From assembly GCF_007747655.1 (NCBI RefSeq), contig NZ_CP036274.1, positions 5,580,001-5,644,000 on the forward strand: a DNA stretch of 64,000 nt, given 5' to 3'. This DNA comes from Anatilimnocola aggregata (lineage in GTDB: Bacteria; Planctomycetota; Planctomycetia; Pirellulales; Pirellulaceae). Shown in pieces: positions 1-8,808 of this stretch (positions within the stretch are counted from its first letter, which is position 1; each line of letters begins with the position of its first letter). The position numbers were made by a program, and so were the translations under genes. A model generated the notes under the pieces. It ran no database searches. It saw only the letters and a list, made by a program, of their open reading frames with translations, and was not told the DNA's origin.

Positions 1-1
1 C

Positions 2-259
2 GCTTCGCCGGAACAGCGGATCGAGTATGGCTTTCGGCTGGCAGTAGGTCGCCGCCCCACTGCGACGGAGTTGAAAGTGCTGGCCGATGGCCTCACGGAA
101 GATCTGAAGCGGTTTACTGCAGATGAAGCGGCCGCTAAGAAACTGGCCAACGTCGGCGAAGCGAAGGCCAATGCGGCGCTGCCGCCCGCGGAACTGGCCG
201 CATATGCGCTGACGGCGAATGTCCTGCTGAATCTCGATGAGTTTGTGACGAAGGAATAG
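2..259 (+). CDS. DUF1553 (PSD1)-type protein, C-terminal end only
   Basis: The frame is open to the left edge, so only the last 85 residues are visible. They start A-S-P-E-Q-R-I-E-Y-G-F-R-L-A-V-G-R-R-P-T, the usual end of planctomycete DUF1549/DUF1553 proteins, where a helical segment reading like 'ALGRxPTxxEL' precedes the C-terminus. The last residues (LTANVLLNLDEFVTKE) also match that family's ending. Full proteins of this kind are exported, carry N-terminal cytochrome-like CxxCH domains and are of unknown function. The stop lies 5 bases before a DUF1501 gene on the same strand, the classic planctomycete pairing, so the two are almost certainly co-transcribed. Confidence 0.85.
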   Translation, partial: ASPEQRIEYGFRLAVGRRPTATELKVLADGLTEDLKRFTADEAAAKKLANVGEAKANAALPPAELAAYALTANVLLNLDEFVTKE

Positions 260-264
260 AGAAC

Positions 265-1734
265 ATGACCAATCCATTTAATAATCCTCAATTCGCCGAC
301 TCACTCAATCGCCGCATCTTCTTGCAGGGGAGCACGGCGGTCGGCTTGTCAGCACTTACTGGCTTACTGCAGCCATCGGCCGCCGCTGCGCCGAGCGCTG
401 CAGCCACTCCGCATCCAGCGCTCGCTGGTCTGCCGCACTTTGCACCCAAGGCAAAACGGATCATTTACCTGTTCCAGTCCGGCGCGCCGTCGCAGATGGA
501 TCTCTTCGATCCTAAGCCGGAAATGGAGAAGCATCGCGGCGAAGATTTGCCCGCGTCGATCCGGAAGGGGCAGCGCTTGACGACGATGACGTCCGGACAA
601 AAGACGTTTCCCGTCGCCCCTTCGATGTTCAAGTTCGCCCAGCATGGCAACGGCGGCATGTGGTTCAGCGAACTCACGCCCGCGATGGCCAAGCTGGCCG
701 ACAAGTTCTGCATGATTCGCTCGATGTACACCGAGGCGATCAACCACGACCCGGCCATCACGTTCTGCCAGACCGGACATCAACTGGCTGGCCGACCGAG
801 CATCGGCTCTTGGGTCACTTATGGCCTGGGCAGTGTCTGCGAGAATCTGCCAGCCTACGTCGTGCTAACTTCGTTCGGCAGCGGCCGGCCCGATGATCAA
901 CCTCTCTACGATCGTTTGTGGGGTTCGGGCTTTTTGCCGTCGCAACATCAGGGCGTGAAGTTTCGCAATTCGGGCGATGCTGTGCTGTATCTTTCGAACC
1001 CGCCCGGCGTCACTGCCGAGGCCCGCCGCGGCACGCTCGATCGCCTGGCCGCGCTCAACGGCCAACATGGCGCAGTGGTCGGCGATCCGGAAATCCAAAC
1101 CCGCATCGCGCAATACGAAATGGCCTTTCGCATGCAGACCAGCGTGCCGGATCTGCTCAACATTTCGAAAGAGTCGCAGGAAACACTCGATCTTTACGGG
1201 AAGGACGTGAAGCGTCCCGGCAGTTATGCGGCCAATTGTCTGCTCGCGCGTCGGCTCGCCGAGCGCGACGTCCGTTGCGTGCAGTTGTTCCACATGGGTT
1301 GGGATCATCACGGCAGCTTGCCGGCCGCGATCAAGGGCCAATGCAAGGACACCGACCAGGCGACGGCCGCCCTCATCACTGATCTCGAACAGCGCGGACT
1401 GCTGGACGAGACGCTCATCGTGTGGGGCGGCGAATTTGGCCGCACCATCTACTCGCAAGGCGGATTAACAGCGACAAACTACGGCCGCGACCATCACCCG
1501 CGCTGCTTCACGGTGCTGCTCGCCGGCGCCGGCATCAAAGGTGGCCTCACCTACGGCGCGACCGACGACTATTGTTACAACATCACCGAGAGCCCTGTCC
1601 ACGTGCATGATCTTAACGCCACACTCCTGCACCTGTTGGGCGTTGATCACGAACGGCTTACATTCAAGTATCAGGGCCGTGACTTCCGACTGACGGACAT
1701 TCACGGGCACGTTGTGAAGGGCGTTTTAAGTTAG
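265..1734 (+). CDS. DUF1501 family protein, Tat-exported
   Basis: This 489-residue protein has a twin-arginine signal (R16-R17 in NRRIFLQGS, then a hydrophobic run and an alanine-rich cleavage region ending near residue 43). The body is a DUF1501 domain of the alkaline phosphatase/sulfatase-like superfamily. Visible family marks are the segment starting FQSGAPSQMDLFDPKP, the W-G-G-E-F-G-R-T motif at residues 387-394 and the later H-rich GRDHHPRC segment. DUF1501 proteins are abundant in planctomycetes and their substrate is unknown. It follows the DUF1553 gene after 5 bases, so the pair forms an operon. A second DUF1501-DUF1553 pair lies at 8.8-12.8 kb on the other strand. Confidence 0.93.
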   Translation: MTNPFNNPQFADSLNRRIFLQGSTAVGLSALTGLLQPSAAAAPSAAATPHPALAGLPHFAPKAKRIIYLFQSGAPSQMDLFDPKPEMEKHRGEDLPASIRKGQRLTTMTSGQKTFPVAPSMFKFAQHGNGGMWFSELTPAMAKLADKFCMIRSMYTEAINHDPAITFCQTGHQLAGRPSIGSWVTYGLGSVCENLPAYVVLTSFGSGRPDDQPLYDRLWGSGFLPSQHQGVKFRNSGDAVLYLSNPPGVTAEARRGTLDRLAALNGQHGAVVGDPEIQTRIAQYEMAFRMQTSVPDLLNISKESQETLDLYGKDVKRPGSYAANCLLARRLAERDVRCVQLFHMGWDHHGSLPAAIKGQCKDTDQATAALITDLEQRGLLDETLIVWGGEFGRTIYSQGGLTATNYGRDHHPRCFTVLLAGAGIKGGLTYGATDDYCYNITESPVHVHDLNATLLHLLGVDHERLTFKYQGRDFRLTDIHGHVVKGVLS

Positions 1735-2301
1735 TGGGTTACGGCGATTCAGCTCGGGGTCCATAAGGACCGGGCGTGTAAGTGCTGCAGAAGAAGCAGG
1801 TTACGAATCATAAGGCACTTCCGTATTCCGGCGTGTACATGGTCATGTACCCGGTGGAAGACGGAACTGCTTCACAATGAACTTTCGAGAACTAAATCAA
1901 GCACCTGTTGACCGCCGGGTCGTCGGTTCGAGTGCTACGGAAGGGAAGCCGAAGTCCGAACCGACACCCGAGCAAAGCCACCTTTGCAACACCCGCCCGA
2001 TCTGGACGCCGTTGGGCTGGGGCGTCGACCGCAAGCGGCTGGTATGGCTAATCACCAACTCGTGTACCCGCAACCCGAAGTGCTTCACCTGTAACTTCCG
2101 CTCGCAGTATCAGCGAACGCGGAAGGAACTGTTTCCAGTCCTCAGCCGCATCCAAAATATCGGCTACGTGCTCGGCGAGAATAGCCGAACTGCAGAGTGG
2201 TATCGCGCGAATCATCGGACGCCGTGGGTGGCTGGTCCGTACCCGAAGTCGTCGTTTGAACTTGCGCAGAACTTGCTGCCAAAATGCGAGACCCAGTCTG
2301 T
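1735..2301. other. 567-bp intergenic stretch with a hairpin and a doubtful ORF
   Basis: No recognisable gene lies here. At 1835-1850 there is a perfect inverted repeat (GTACATG, 2-base loop, CATGTAC), enclosed by TTCCGT at 1819-1824 pairing with ACGGAA at 1861-1866, so a longer imperfect hairpin is possible. An open frame at 1877-2341 (+) would encode 154 residues rich in Arg, Asn and Pro with one CxxC. It resembles nothing I know, lacks a clear ribosome binding site and runs 40 bases into the convergent acyltransferase gene. I regard it as unlikely to be a gene. Confidence 0.4.
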
Positions 2302-3390
2302 TCAATCACAGAGCCAACGCATCCACGATTCAATGCCGTAGGTTCGATCAGGGCCAAGTCGTCGCAGGATGCCATAGCAGCCGGCGAGAAACACGAGGGC
2401 CAGCAGGAGCGACGTCGTGATCGGCATCGCCTTCATCCAAAAATAGGTCGGCTCGAAGCCATTGGCCCAGCCGTAGATCCAGAGGGGCCACAAGTGAACC
2501 ACATGATGCAAGATGTAGATGGTGAATGAATAACGACTGAACGTTTTGGCGATGTTAAGCAAGCCATTCCATCGCAAGGCCCGTGGGTTGTGATCGATCA
2601 AGCGGTGCGCGAGTCCCAGCAGCATCAGGGTCATCCCCAAGGTTCCGAGCACGTATCCAATCGTGGGTGGAAACATGGTCCAGCCCCCCAAGTAGTTGTT
2701 GGCGAGCACCGCCGGCAAGTACGGCCGTGACAGACGCGCGAGCAGCGATGTCGCGATCAACGCGGCCCCTAACAGAACCAGCGGCCAAAGCGAGGGGAGC
2801 GGTTCGTCGTTGTCGGTCTCGGCGAACAGCGTGGCGGCGGCGACATATCCGCCCAGCGAAAATGCGATCCAAGGGAAGATGGGAAAGTAGCCGGTACACA
2901 AAAAGCCGATCAGCACATCGGACAATGTGAGGTCGCATTCGAAGTAACCGTTTTCCCAATAGGCGGCATAATCGGCTTGCCCGCGAAAGATGGGACTCAC
3001 CAGCAGTGCCATCGCTGCGGCCAGCACTACGATCGGCAGCGGCAGGCGGCGAAAACCATTGAGCAGTATCAGAGCGGTACCCACAAACGTGAGAACATCC
3101 CAGTTGAAGGTATCTTCGGGCAGCCACACGAGAATGTTGAACGCGAAGCCGATACCGATCACAAACAGGCCACGGCGGATGGAGACCTTGGAGATATCTT
3201 CTTCACTCGTGCCGCGGGCTGTCTGCCCTTGCACCCAAAGGTAATAACTAACGCCACTGAGGAATGCGAACAGCGGTGCCCCAAAACCGGTGAATGGCGA
3301 CGTGAAGCCGGACAGGTTCTCGCCGAAGTGTACCAGCACCATCACAAAGATGGCGAAGGTACGAAGGATATCTATCGAAGGAAATCGCAT
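2302..3390 (-). CDS. DUF1624 / heparan-alpha-glucosaminide N-acetyltransferase-like membrane protein
   Basis: A 362-residue polytopic membrane protein beginning M-R-F-P-S-I-D-I-L-R-T-F-A-I-F-V-M-V-L-V-H-F. The R(S)xDxLRG/T-like opening followed by V-H-F is typical of the DUF1624/HGSNAT-like and related acyltransferase-3 families, which move acyl groups across the membrane onto sugars. About ten hydrophobic segments follow, and a conserved-looking G-F-G-A-P-L-F-A-F-L-S-G segment lies near residue 37. The substrate cannot be told. It is the last gene of a three-gene minus-strand operon: its start is 3 bases after the RMD1-like gene's stop. Related acyltransferase families are possible alternatives. 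Confidence 0.75.
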   Translation of the reverse strand: MRFPSIDILRTFAIFVMVLVHFGENLSGFTSPFTGFGAPLFAFLSGVSYYLWVQGQTARGTSEEDISKVSIRRGLFVIGIGFAFNILVWLPEDTFNWDVLTFVGTALILLNGFRRLPLPIVVLAAAMALLVSPIFRGQADYAAYWENGYFECDLTLSDVLIGFLCTGYFPIFPWIAFSLGGYVAAATLFAETDNDEPLPSLWPLVLLGAALIATSLLARLSRPYLPAVLANNYLGGWTMFPPTIGYVLGTLGMTLMLLGLAHRLIDHNPRALRWNGLLNIAKTFSRYSFTIYILHHVVHLWPLWIYGWANGFEPTYFWMKAMPITTSLLLALVFLAGCYGILRRLGPDRTYGIESWMRWLCD

Positions 3391-3393
3391 TGC

Positions 3394-4335
3394 TTACGAT
3401 ACCACGTGCGTCGTAGTGGGGATCGTGGGTTGAGCGCTGGCAGGCTCGATGCTGGTCAGTACTTCGAAACCCGACAGCAGCAACTGCGCTACCAATAGCA
3501 CAATAATCGCCCACTCCAGCATGTGACCTGTGCGGGCGAGTTTGAAGTCACTCGCCCGTTGGCCGCACATTTCGTAAACGCGTTCAAAGACCTCGAGTTG
3601 CTCCCCCAGGAACTCATGGCGATGCATCATCCGAGTACGCTCGCGGAACCGCTCGCCGATCTGGCTGGCCAGCGTGGGTGGATGCAGATGTGGTGTATGC
3701 ACAAACGGCCCCAAGCGTGCCAGTCGGGCACGCGATAACAACACTTGCTGAAAGCGTCGTTGCAGTGTTTGGTGTTTGCCGAGCGATTGCTCTTTGAACT
3801 CAAAGGCCAACGGCATGTCCGCTTCCATTGCAGGCCACGCTTCGCCTAAACTCCGTTCGATCTCGTTTAGTTCGGATTCGTAAAAGTAGACCTCAATCAC
3901 CGCCCGCTTCACAGACTCTAGACGTTCGGCAGGGGCCAGGATGGCACAGCGCTGAGGGGTCCAGCAGATTTGCGTTCCCTGAAACGTCATCCATTGCGCG
4001 ACAGCGGCGCAGGAACTTTCTGCTGCCTCGACCCAGTGCTGCATCTGCCCCTTGCATTCGCCATCGCTCCCGTGGTTTGCAGCTCTGGACGAACTGGGAA
4101 CCGCCAACAATGTGACGGCCGGTTTCTCGTCTTCGGCAGAGTTGGAATCATTCGCCAGAACCACGGCCCGCTGGTGAATGGGAGGTGGGAAGGTCAACAA
4201 CACTTCCTGGCCTGGCGCAGGCTTGGCAACGAAGGCGATCCGTTGCAGCGCCGCTCCCTCCGGTAACGTAGCAAAACCGTTCGTAGAAAGTGTGGAATGG
4301 TTTGGTTGGTAACGCGTTTCGCTAGTCAGAATCAT
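3394..4335 (-). CDS. RMD1/YagE (DUF155)-like membrane-anchored protein
   Basis: A 313-residue protein. The C-terminal half reads like the RMD1/YagE (DUF155) family: a segment beginning AVIEVYFYESELNEIERSLG, a helical region ending F-L-G-E-Q-L-E-V-F-E-R-V-Y-E-M, then a single C-terminal transmembrane helix with the typical 'LEWAIIVLLVAQLLL' ending in F-E-V-L. Family members are membrane proteins of poorly known role; the yeast member is linked to sporulation and mitochondrial translation. Its ATG overlaps the stop of the upstream amine oxidase gene (ATGA at 4332-4335), so translation is likely coupled. The N-terminal half is less conserved. The family call is moderate. Confidence 0.6.
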   Translation of the reverse strand: MILTSETRYQPNHSTLSTNGFATLPEGAALQRIAFVAKPAPGQEVLLTFPPPIHQRAVVLANDSNSAEDEKPAVTLLAVPSSSRAANHGSDGECKGQMQHWVEAAESSCAAVAQWMTFQGTQICWTPQRCAILAPAERLESVKRAVIEVYFYESELNEIERSLGEAWPAMEADMPLAFEFKEQSLGKHQTLQRRFQQVLLSRARLARLGPFVHTPHLHPPTLASQIGERFRERTRMMHRHEFLGEQLEVFERVYEMCGQRASDFKLARTGHMLEWAIIVLLVAQLLLSGFEVLTSIEPASAQPTIPTTTHVVS

Positions 4336-5702
4336 GTGTCACTTTCGGAATAAATCGTCAACCGTGCTGCCAACCACGATGCTACATACTGCGCAGACTC
4401 GAGCACGCCATTCAAAGTTGAATCAAACAAATAATCCCCCACCACAAACAAATTGGGATGGTCCTCGGGTTCGGGTTGATGTCGGCGATCAAGAGTCCGA
4501 GCTTGTAAGCCGCCAGGAATGGCATTGACCGCGCCGGTCCATCGATGCACTCGCCCTTCCAACATGGTGTGCCGACCAGGCTCCAGGAAGAAAGGGAGGG
4601 AATCGAGCGCTTGTGCCAGCAATTCCTCGTCGTCGCGGTCGCTCATTTCTTCAGCCGCTTGACCGGCCAACAGCCACCCCAGCACGCCGTGGGTGATGTT
4701 GGGGTCACGCGAAGACTCGTCGTACAAACAACATCCCCCAAATTTGTCGAGCATCCAGTAGGAGTCGGTGCAGGAAGTGCGCCAGAACGGTTGCTCGAAC
4801 AAAATGGTGATTCGCAGATAATGCGTGGGATAATCATAGTGCGCATGATGCGAACGCAGGGCTGCTGCCAGCGTCTCGCCACGATAAGCAACCGTGTTGA
4901 AGCGGTTGTGAGGGAGCGCGAGTACGACGTAATCGAAATCGTCTTCACTTGGCACGCCTTGGTGATTGGACGCGATGCGAAGCTGCCGTCCGACTTTCTC
5001 TACCGATTGAACCGGTGATTGCAGCCGGACGTGGGCGTCGATTCGGGCCGCCACTTCCTGGACCAACCGCTCGTTCCCTCCTTCGATGCCATACAGGTGC
5101 ATGTAGGCCGGATCGTTCATCAAGTAATTCTGCAGGCCATAGCCGATACTGGTCTGCGCCGGCTCGGTCGCTAGATCGCTATGGATCATGTTTTCGATGT
5201 AGCCCCGAGCAGTTGGTTCAGCGACGGTTGTCAGCAGGTCATCGAAGCGTTTCTCCTCGACAAGCTCCGTCGTTCCCTCGGGGTTGTCGGAATGATAGAA
5301 CTCTTGCGGCGTCATACGGTCTTTCGCACGCCGATCGAACTGTACAAGCGACTGATAGGCTGACGAGCCCAGTTGCTCCCGAATGTCATCCCAGTTCTCC
5401 AGAATCTGGCCATTCATCACGACAGATGGGCCACCCATAGGGCGAATGGGGAGCCCCAATTCCATGATCAGTTCTTTCAGCGGATCGTCATCAAACTGGG
5501 AATAGTCGTAGAATTCCGCAGCTCCTGCTTCATAGCGAATGGGAAAAGTCGCAAACTGCGGCGTTAAGATTTTTCCTCCCAAGCGCGGACTCGCTTCGAA
5601 GAGGGTCACCTCCAATGGACAGTTCGCTAACTTTTGCAGCATGTAGGCAGTCATCAGGCCGCCCGGCCCACCGCCCACAATACCGATTCTTGGAATGTAC
5701 AT
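4332..5702 (-). CDS. FAD-dependent amine oxidase / protoporphyrinogen oxidase-like protein
   Basis: An N-terminal dinucleotide-binding motif (IGIVGGGPGGLMTAYML followed by an acidic LFEAS strand end) binds FAD. The C-terminal end carries the second FAD contact, N-L-F-V-V-G-D-Y-L-F-D-S-T-L-N-G-V-L-E-S-A, the usual NAD(P)-binding-like/amine oxidase ending. The substrate is unknown; family members oxidise amines, carotenoids or porphyrinogens. I take the ATG at 5702 because the dinucleotide fold then begins at residue 5. A longer frame to 5816 adds 38 residues of no recognisable character. It heads the operon with the RMD1-like and DUF1624 genes. 456 residues with the chosen start. Confidence 0.8.
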   Translation of the reverse strand: MYIPRIGIVGGGPGGLMTAYMLQKLANCPLEVTLFEASPRLGGKILTPQFATFPIRYEAGAAEFYDYSQFDDDPLKELIMELGLPIRPMGGPSVVMNGQILENWDDIREQLGSSAYQSLVQFDRRAKDRMTPQEFYHSDNPEGTTELVEEKRFDDLLTTVAEPTARGYIENMIHSDLATEPAQTSIGYGLQNYLMNDPAYMHLYGIEGGNERLVQEVAARIDAHVRLQSPVQSVEKVGRQLRIASNHQGVPSEDDFDYVVLALPHNRFNTVAYRGETLAAALRSHHAHYDYPTHYLRITILFEQPFWRTSCTDSYWMLDKFGGCCLYDESSRDPNITHGVLGWLLAGQAAEEMSDRDDEELLAQALDSLPFFLEPGRHTMLEGRVHRWTGAVNAIPGGLQARTLDRRHQPEPEDHPNLFVVGDYLFDSTLNGVLESAQYVASWLAARLTIYSESDT

Positions 5703-5861
5703 TTGCGACTCTTTCGGAAACAACTGCGAGCATGCGCAGTGGAACGGCGTGCTAGTTTCTTGTCTGGTTAAACGAAGTCTGTTATTCATCGGAGAGTGCC
5801 AGCCGCATCTGCTCAAAACCGCGGATGCGTTGCAACGCTGGGCGTGTTCTGGTTCACCGAC

Positions 5862-6542
5862 CTACTTCGGAACAAATATGAAATAGACGACCATTACCAC
5901 TACGGCACCAACAAGTGCTGAGACCAAGCCAGCGTTGCGGTGTCGCTTAACGTAAAACATCAGTAGTAGCCCTGTCAGCGAAACCACTGTCATCAAGATC
6001 GCCGAGGCATCAATGATCCAACTCCAACCGTCACCACTATCGCGCCCCTTGTGCAGATCGTTAAGCCATGCAATCGTGCCGAGAGATGTTTCAACAAGGT
6101 CGTACTCTCCCGAATCGCGGTCGATAGAGACATCAGCCGAGTAAGCGGGCGCGCGAAATGTCACCGCGATCTGATCGCTATTGACTGTAAACTCTCCAAC
6201 AGCACCGCGTACTCGATCAATACGTCTCAAGTGTTCGACGATCTCAAGTCGTGCAACAGATGTGGAATTCAATGAAGTAGCGGTGCTGTCGATTCCGCGC
6301 AGCCAATCGGGATTCAATTTTCCGGCGCATTCCCGCACAAACTCATCGTCACCGCCAAACCATGATGGGTGATTGAGTGTGATCCCTGTTATTCCGAAGA
6401 ACAAAACGATGGTTAACGAGATCATTGAGACATAGATATGTAGCCAGCGCGTCCACTTCGCAATCAGTGAAGAGAAGCGATTCCGCCTTCCCGTAAATGT
6501 GTTCGCGACGGACGCGCGATCGTCGTAGGGCACGTTGCTCAT
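5862..6542 (-). CDS. PepSY-associated transmembrane (PepSY_TM-like) protein
   Basis: A 226-residue protein with one N-terminal transmembrane helix (W-T-R-W-L-H-I-Y-V-S-M-I-S-L-T-I-V-L-F-F region) followed by the family signature G-I-T-G-I-T-L-N-H-P. A periplasmic PepSY-like domain comes next, then two C-terminal helices. PepSY_TM proteins are membrane proteins linked to iron uptake and flavin-based extracellular electron transfer. Its ATG overlaps the stop of the ApbE gene (6539-6542), so the two are translationally coupled and probably work together. It is the last gene of a long minus-strand operon starting near 13.3 kb. Confidence 0.8.
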   Translation of the reverse strand: MSNVPYDDRASVANTFTGRRNRFSSLIAKWTRWLHIYVSMISLTIVLFFGITGITLNHPSWFGGDDEFVRECAGKLNPDWLRGIDSTATSLNSTSVARLEIVEHLRRIDRVRGAVGEFTVNSDQIAVTFRAPAYSADVSIDRDSGEYDLVETSLGTIAWLNDLHKGRDSGDGWSWIIDASAILMTVVSLTGLLLMFYVKRHRNAGLVSALVGAVVVMVVYFIFVPK

Positions 6543-8035
6543 GGCTGGTACTTAAACGCGGCCGATTTGATTTCCGCGTTTCCCCTGAGTGTCCCTTCCT
6601 GCTTCTTTGTACCCACCACAACGGTTGCACTTGCCAACTGGTAGGTACCATGTTCGCGAGCGGCCTCTATGTAGAGAGTGTACTTGCCCTGCTTTACGAG
6701 CTTGCCTTGATCGTCTTTGCCGTCCCAGACGGCCTTGTAACTCCCGGGCGCCCTGGTGGCGGCGGACACCGTCCCGATTAGTTTCTTGCCGTCCACCAAT
6801 TGACGAACTTGATCCTGTTTGAACCATCGTTTCAGGTCCCGATGCCAGCGGGCCCCGCGGCCTTCCTGCAGCCAAAGAATCAGTGTTCTGACTGGAAGCC
6901 CGTCCGCGTCCTCAATCCACACGGCGACATACGGCCGTCGATATCGGTCTGTATCCGGTTTGTTTAATTCAAATGCAAAATTCAGCTTCGCTTCGCGGGG
7001 CCATTCGTCGGCTGCAGCCAGGAGGGTTGAAACTGGAAATTCGATCTGCTTTTCACTCGCGGGCTGTTTTTCATTGGCCGGCCACTGACGACTGCGATGC
7101 AGATTGCCCTTGGAATCTAGAATCAGACAACTATAACCCTCATGGGCATCACACCATTTCAGCGAGTCATCAACAGACATGACGCTCAGCGCTGTTGCCG
7201 CGGCATCCGCTGCAGCGGCTGTGTCAGCGATCACACTGACACTGGTCGAGTGATCGACGGGGCGGGCTGATCGCGGATCCAGGATGTGACTGTGTTGGCG
7301 GCCATCAATTTCAAAGAAACGCCGGTAGTTCCCGCTCGTCGCGACAGCTTTGTCGCGGAGTGCTAGGACAGCGATCGGCTTGGACTCATCCTCTGGTGAG
7401 CTAATTGAGACCTGCTGCGATTCTTTGCCGGCTATCCGCAAATCGCCACCGATGTTCACGACGACGCCAGTCACGCCACGCACTTTTGAGGCAGCAAGTG
7501 TCGCCTTGTCGATGATGAAGCCTTTTGCGATTGCGTCGAACGTTAATGTTGCTGCAGCCGAATCGAGAATCGCCGCTTGACGCGTCGAAGCGTCAAGTTT
7601 CCAGACTGCACGAGCGCATTGCAGCGCCGTCTCTTGAAGTTGGTTGTCGTCGGGAACTCTCCCCTCTTTACTTGCTGCTTTCCAAAGAACCGAGGCAGAT
7701 CCAACTCGCGGATTGAACGCTCCGCCGGTTAGCCGCTCGAATTCATCGCAGCGAACGAGGAGTTCGAATAGTTCCGGTGAGACCTTTGTACCGAGTTCGC
7801 CAGCAATCCAACGGCGCATTTCACTGCCAGCATCATAGGTGCTAACAATTCGGGCAACGCGATCGACTTCGGCTAGAATTCGCCGCTCCACCTCGTTGGC
7901 AGTCGAACGCGAATCGGCGTGAATGCGCAACTCGGCCGAAGTGCCGAGCACATTCTCGTGATGAAATACAAACTCCTCGCCATTGGCAAGAGACGCGAAC
8001 AGTGCAAGGAGCAAGGAAGCTAAGAGTTGTTTCAA
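6539..8035 (-). CDS. apbE: FAD:protein FMN transferase (ApbE) fused to a DUF2271 domain
   Basis: The 498-residue protein starts with a Sec signal peptide (to about residue 19, FASLANG-E-E). An ApbE domain follows to about residue 310: the opening M/L-G-T-S-A-E-L-R-I, the central V-V-N-I-G-G-D-L-R motif, and a conserved H-I-L-D-P-R-S-A-R-P segment. ApbE attaches FMN covalently to Thr residues of electron-transfer proteins outside the cytoplasm. Residues about 345-498 read as DUF2271 (F-A-F-E-L-N-K-P through V-A-V-W-I-E-D-A-D-G to W-H-R-D-L-K-R-W-F), a periplasmic domain often found with ApbE and PepSY proteins. It lies 39 bases after the EF-hand gene and overlaps the PepSY gene. Confidence 0.9.
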   Translation of the reverse strand: MKQLLASLLLALFASLANGEEFVFHHENVLGTSAELRIHADSRSTANEVERRILAEVDRVARIVSTYDAGSEMRRWIAGELGTKVSPELFELLVRCDEFERLTGGAFNPRVGSASVLWKAASKEGRVPDDNQLQETALQCARAVWKLDASTRQAAILDSAAATLTFDAIAKGFIIDKATLAASKVRGVTGVVVNIGGDLRIAGKESQQVSISSPEDESKPIAVLALRDKAVATSGNYRRFFEIDGRQHSHILDPRSARPVDHSTSVSVIADTAAAADAAATALSVMSVDDSLKWCDAHEGYSCLILDSKGNLHRSRQWPANEKQPASEKQIEFPVSTLLAAADEWPREAKLNFAFELNKPDTDRYRRPYVAVWIEDADGLPVRTLILWLQEGRGARWHRDLKRWFKQDQVRQLVDGKKLIGTVSAATRAPGSYKAVWDGKDDQGKLVKQGKYTLYIEAAREHGTYQLASATVVVGTKKQEGTLRGNAEIKSAAFKYQP

Positions 8036-8074
8036 GAGAACCTCCGATTAGATCAAAGGTAGAGGCGAACGAAT

Positions 8075-8758
8075 TCATTCTTTGGCATCGCCATCTACCG
8101 GAGGCCGCTGCGGCGACGACGGTTGACGAAAACGGCCTCGCCCCGGCGCGCCAACCGCTGGATTCGCGGGAGCAAGTTCTTTCAGGGCCATCGCCTTCAA
8201 TTCAGCGTTCGTCACCATCCCGTCACCGTTGGAGTCGGCACGTTCAATCAAATCCTGCATGCGTTCCGGGAGTTCGTCCTTCGTCAGTATTTGGTCATCG
8301 TTTTTGTCGAACGTCATCAGCTTTTCCACGGTCGCGGCGGCCTCCGCCTGAGGGTCTGCCTTGGTTCCTCCATGCCCATGACCACCACCGGCAGGCTGGC
8401 ACTCAGCTTGCGAGAGTTTCCCATCGCCATCTTTGTCGAGCGCCTTCATCACAGCAGCGGCGGACCGCAGTTCGGCTTCCGAAAGTGTTCCATCCTTATT
8501 CTGATCAAGGGCGGCGAAGAGCGGGCTCGCTTGGCCCCCATGCCCATGACCACCTCGCATGGCACTTGGTCCGCTGGATGCTCCGCCTTGACCCATCGGC
8601 GCTCGGCCCGGGGCGCCGCGGCCCATCGGTGCTGCGGGGACAGGATTCGATTCGCTCGGAGACTGCAGCGACGGCCTGCGTCCCTGAGCATGCGTAGGCT
8701 TGGTGCAAGACAGAATCAGAAGCATTACGGCTGCGAAAGCAATTACAAGTCGCGACAT
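8075..8758 (-). CDS. Secreted EF-hand calcium-binding protein
   Basis: A 227-residue protein with an N-terminal export signal; Cys at residue 18 may serve as a lipid anchor, though the lipobox (ILSC) is imperfect. A Gly/Pro-rich linker follows, then four EF-hand loops that can be read directly: DQNKDGTLSEAEL, DKDGDGKLSQAEC, DKNDDQILTKDEL and DSNGDGMVTNAEL. Each has Asp/Asn at the calcium positions and Glu at position 12. A His/Gly-rich spacer (GGGHGHGG) separates loops two and three and could bind metal. It sits between a DUF1501 gene (50 bases upstream) and apbE. The role is unknown: a calcium sensor or structural partner of the exported complex. Confidence 0.88.
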   Translation of the reverse strand: MSRLVIAFAAVMLLILSCTKPTHAQGRRPSLQSPSESNPVPAAPMGRGAPGRAPMGQGGASSGPSAMRGGHGHGGQASPLFAALDQNKDGTLSEAELRSAAAVMKALDKDGDGKLSQAECQPAGGGHGHGGTKADPQAEAAATVEKLMTFDKNDDQILTKDELPERMQDLIERADSNGDGMVTNAELKAMALKELAPANPAVGAPGRGRFRQPSSPQRPPVDGDAKE

Positions 8759-8808
8759 ATCAACTCCAAAATAAAGCGAAACGTGTTAAGGCAGTTATTG
8801 TGTGTGGT

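Noticed and set aside
364-1458. Long minus-strand frames (139 and 197 codons) opposite the DUF1501 gene
   Set aside because: They lie fully inside a clear plus-strand gene with family motifs; their sequences are Arg-rich and without any domain.
1877-2341. 154-codon plus frame as a gene
   Set aside because: No ribosome binding site, unlike any family, and it overlaps the end of the convergent acyltransferase gene.
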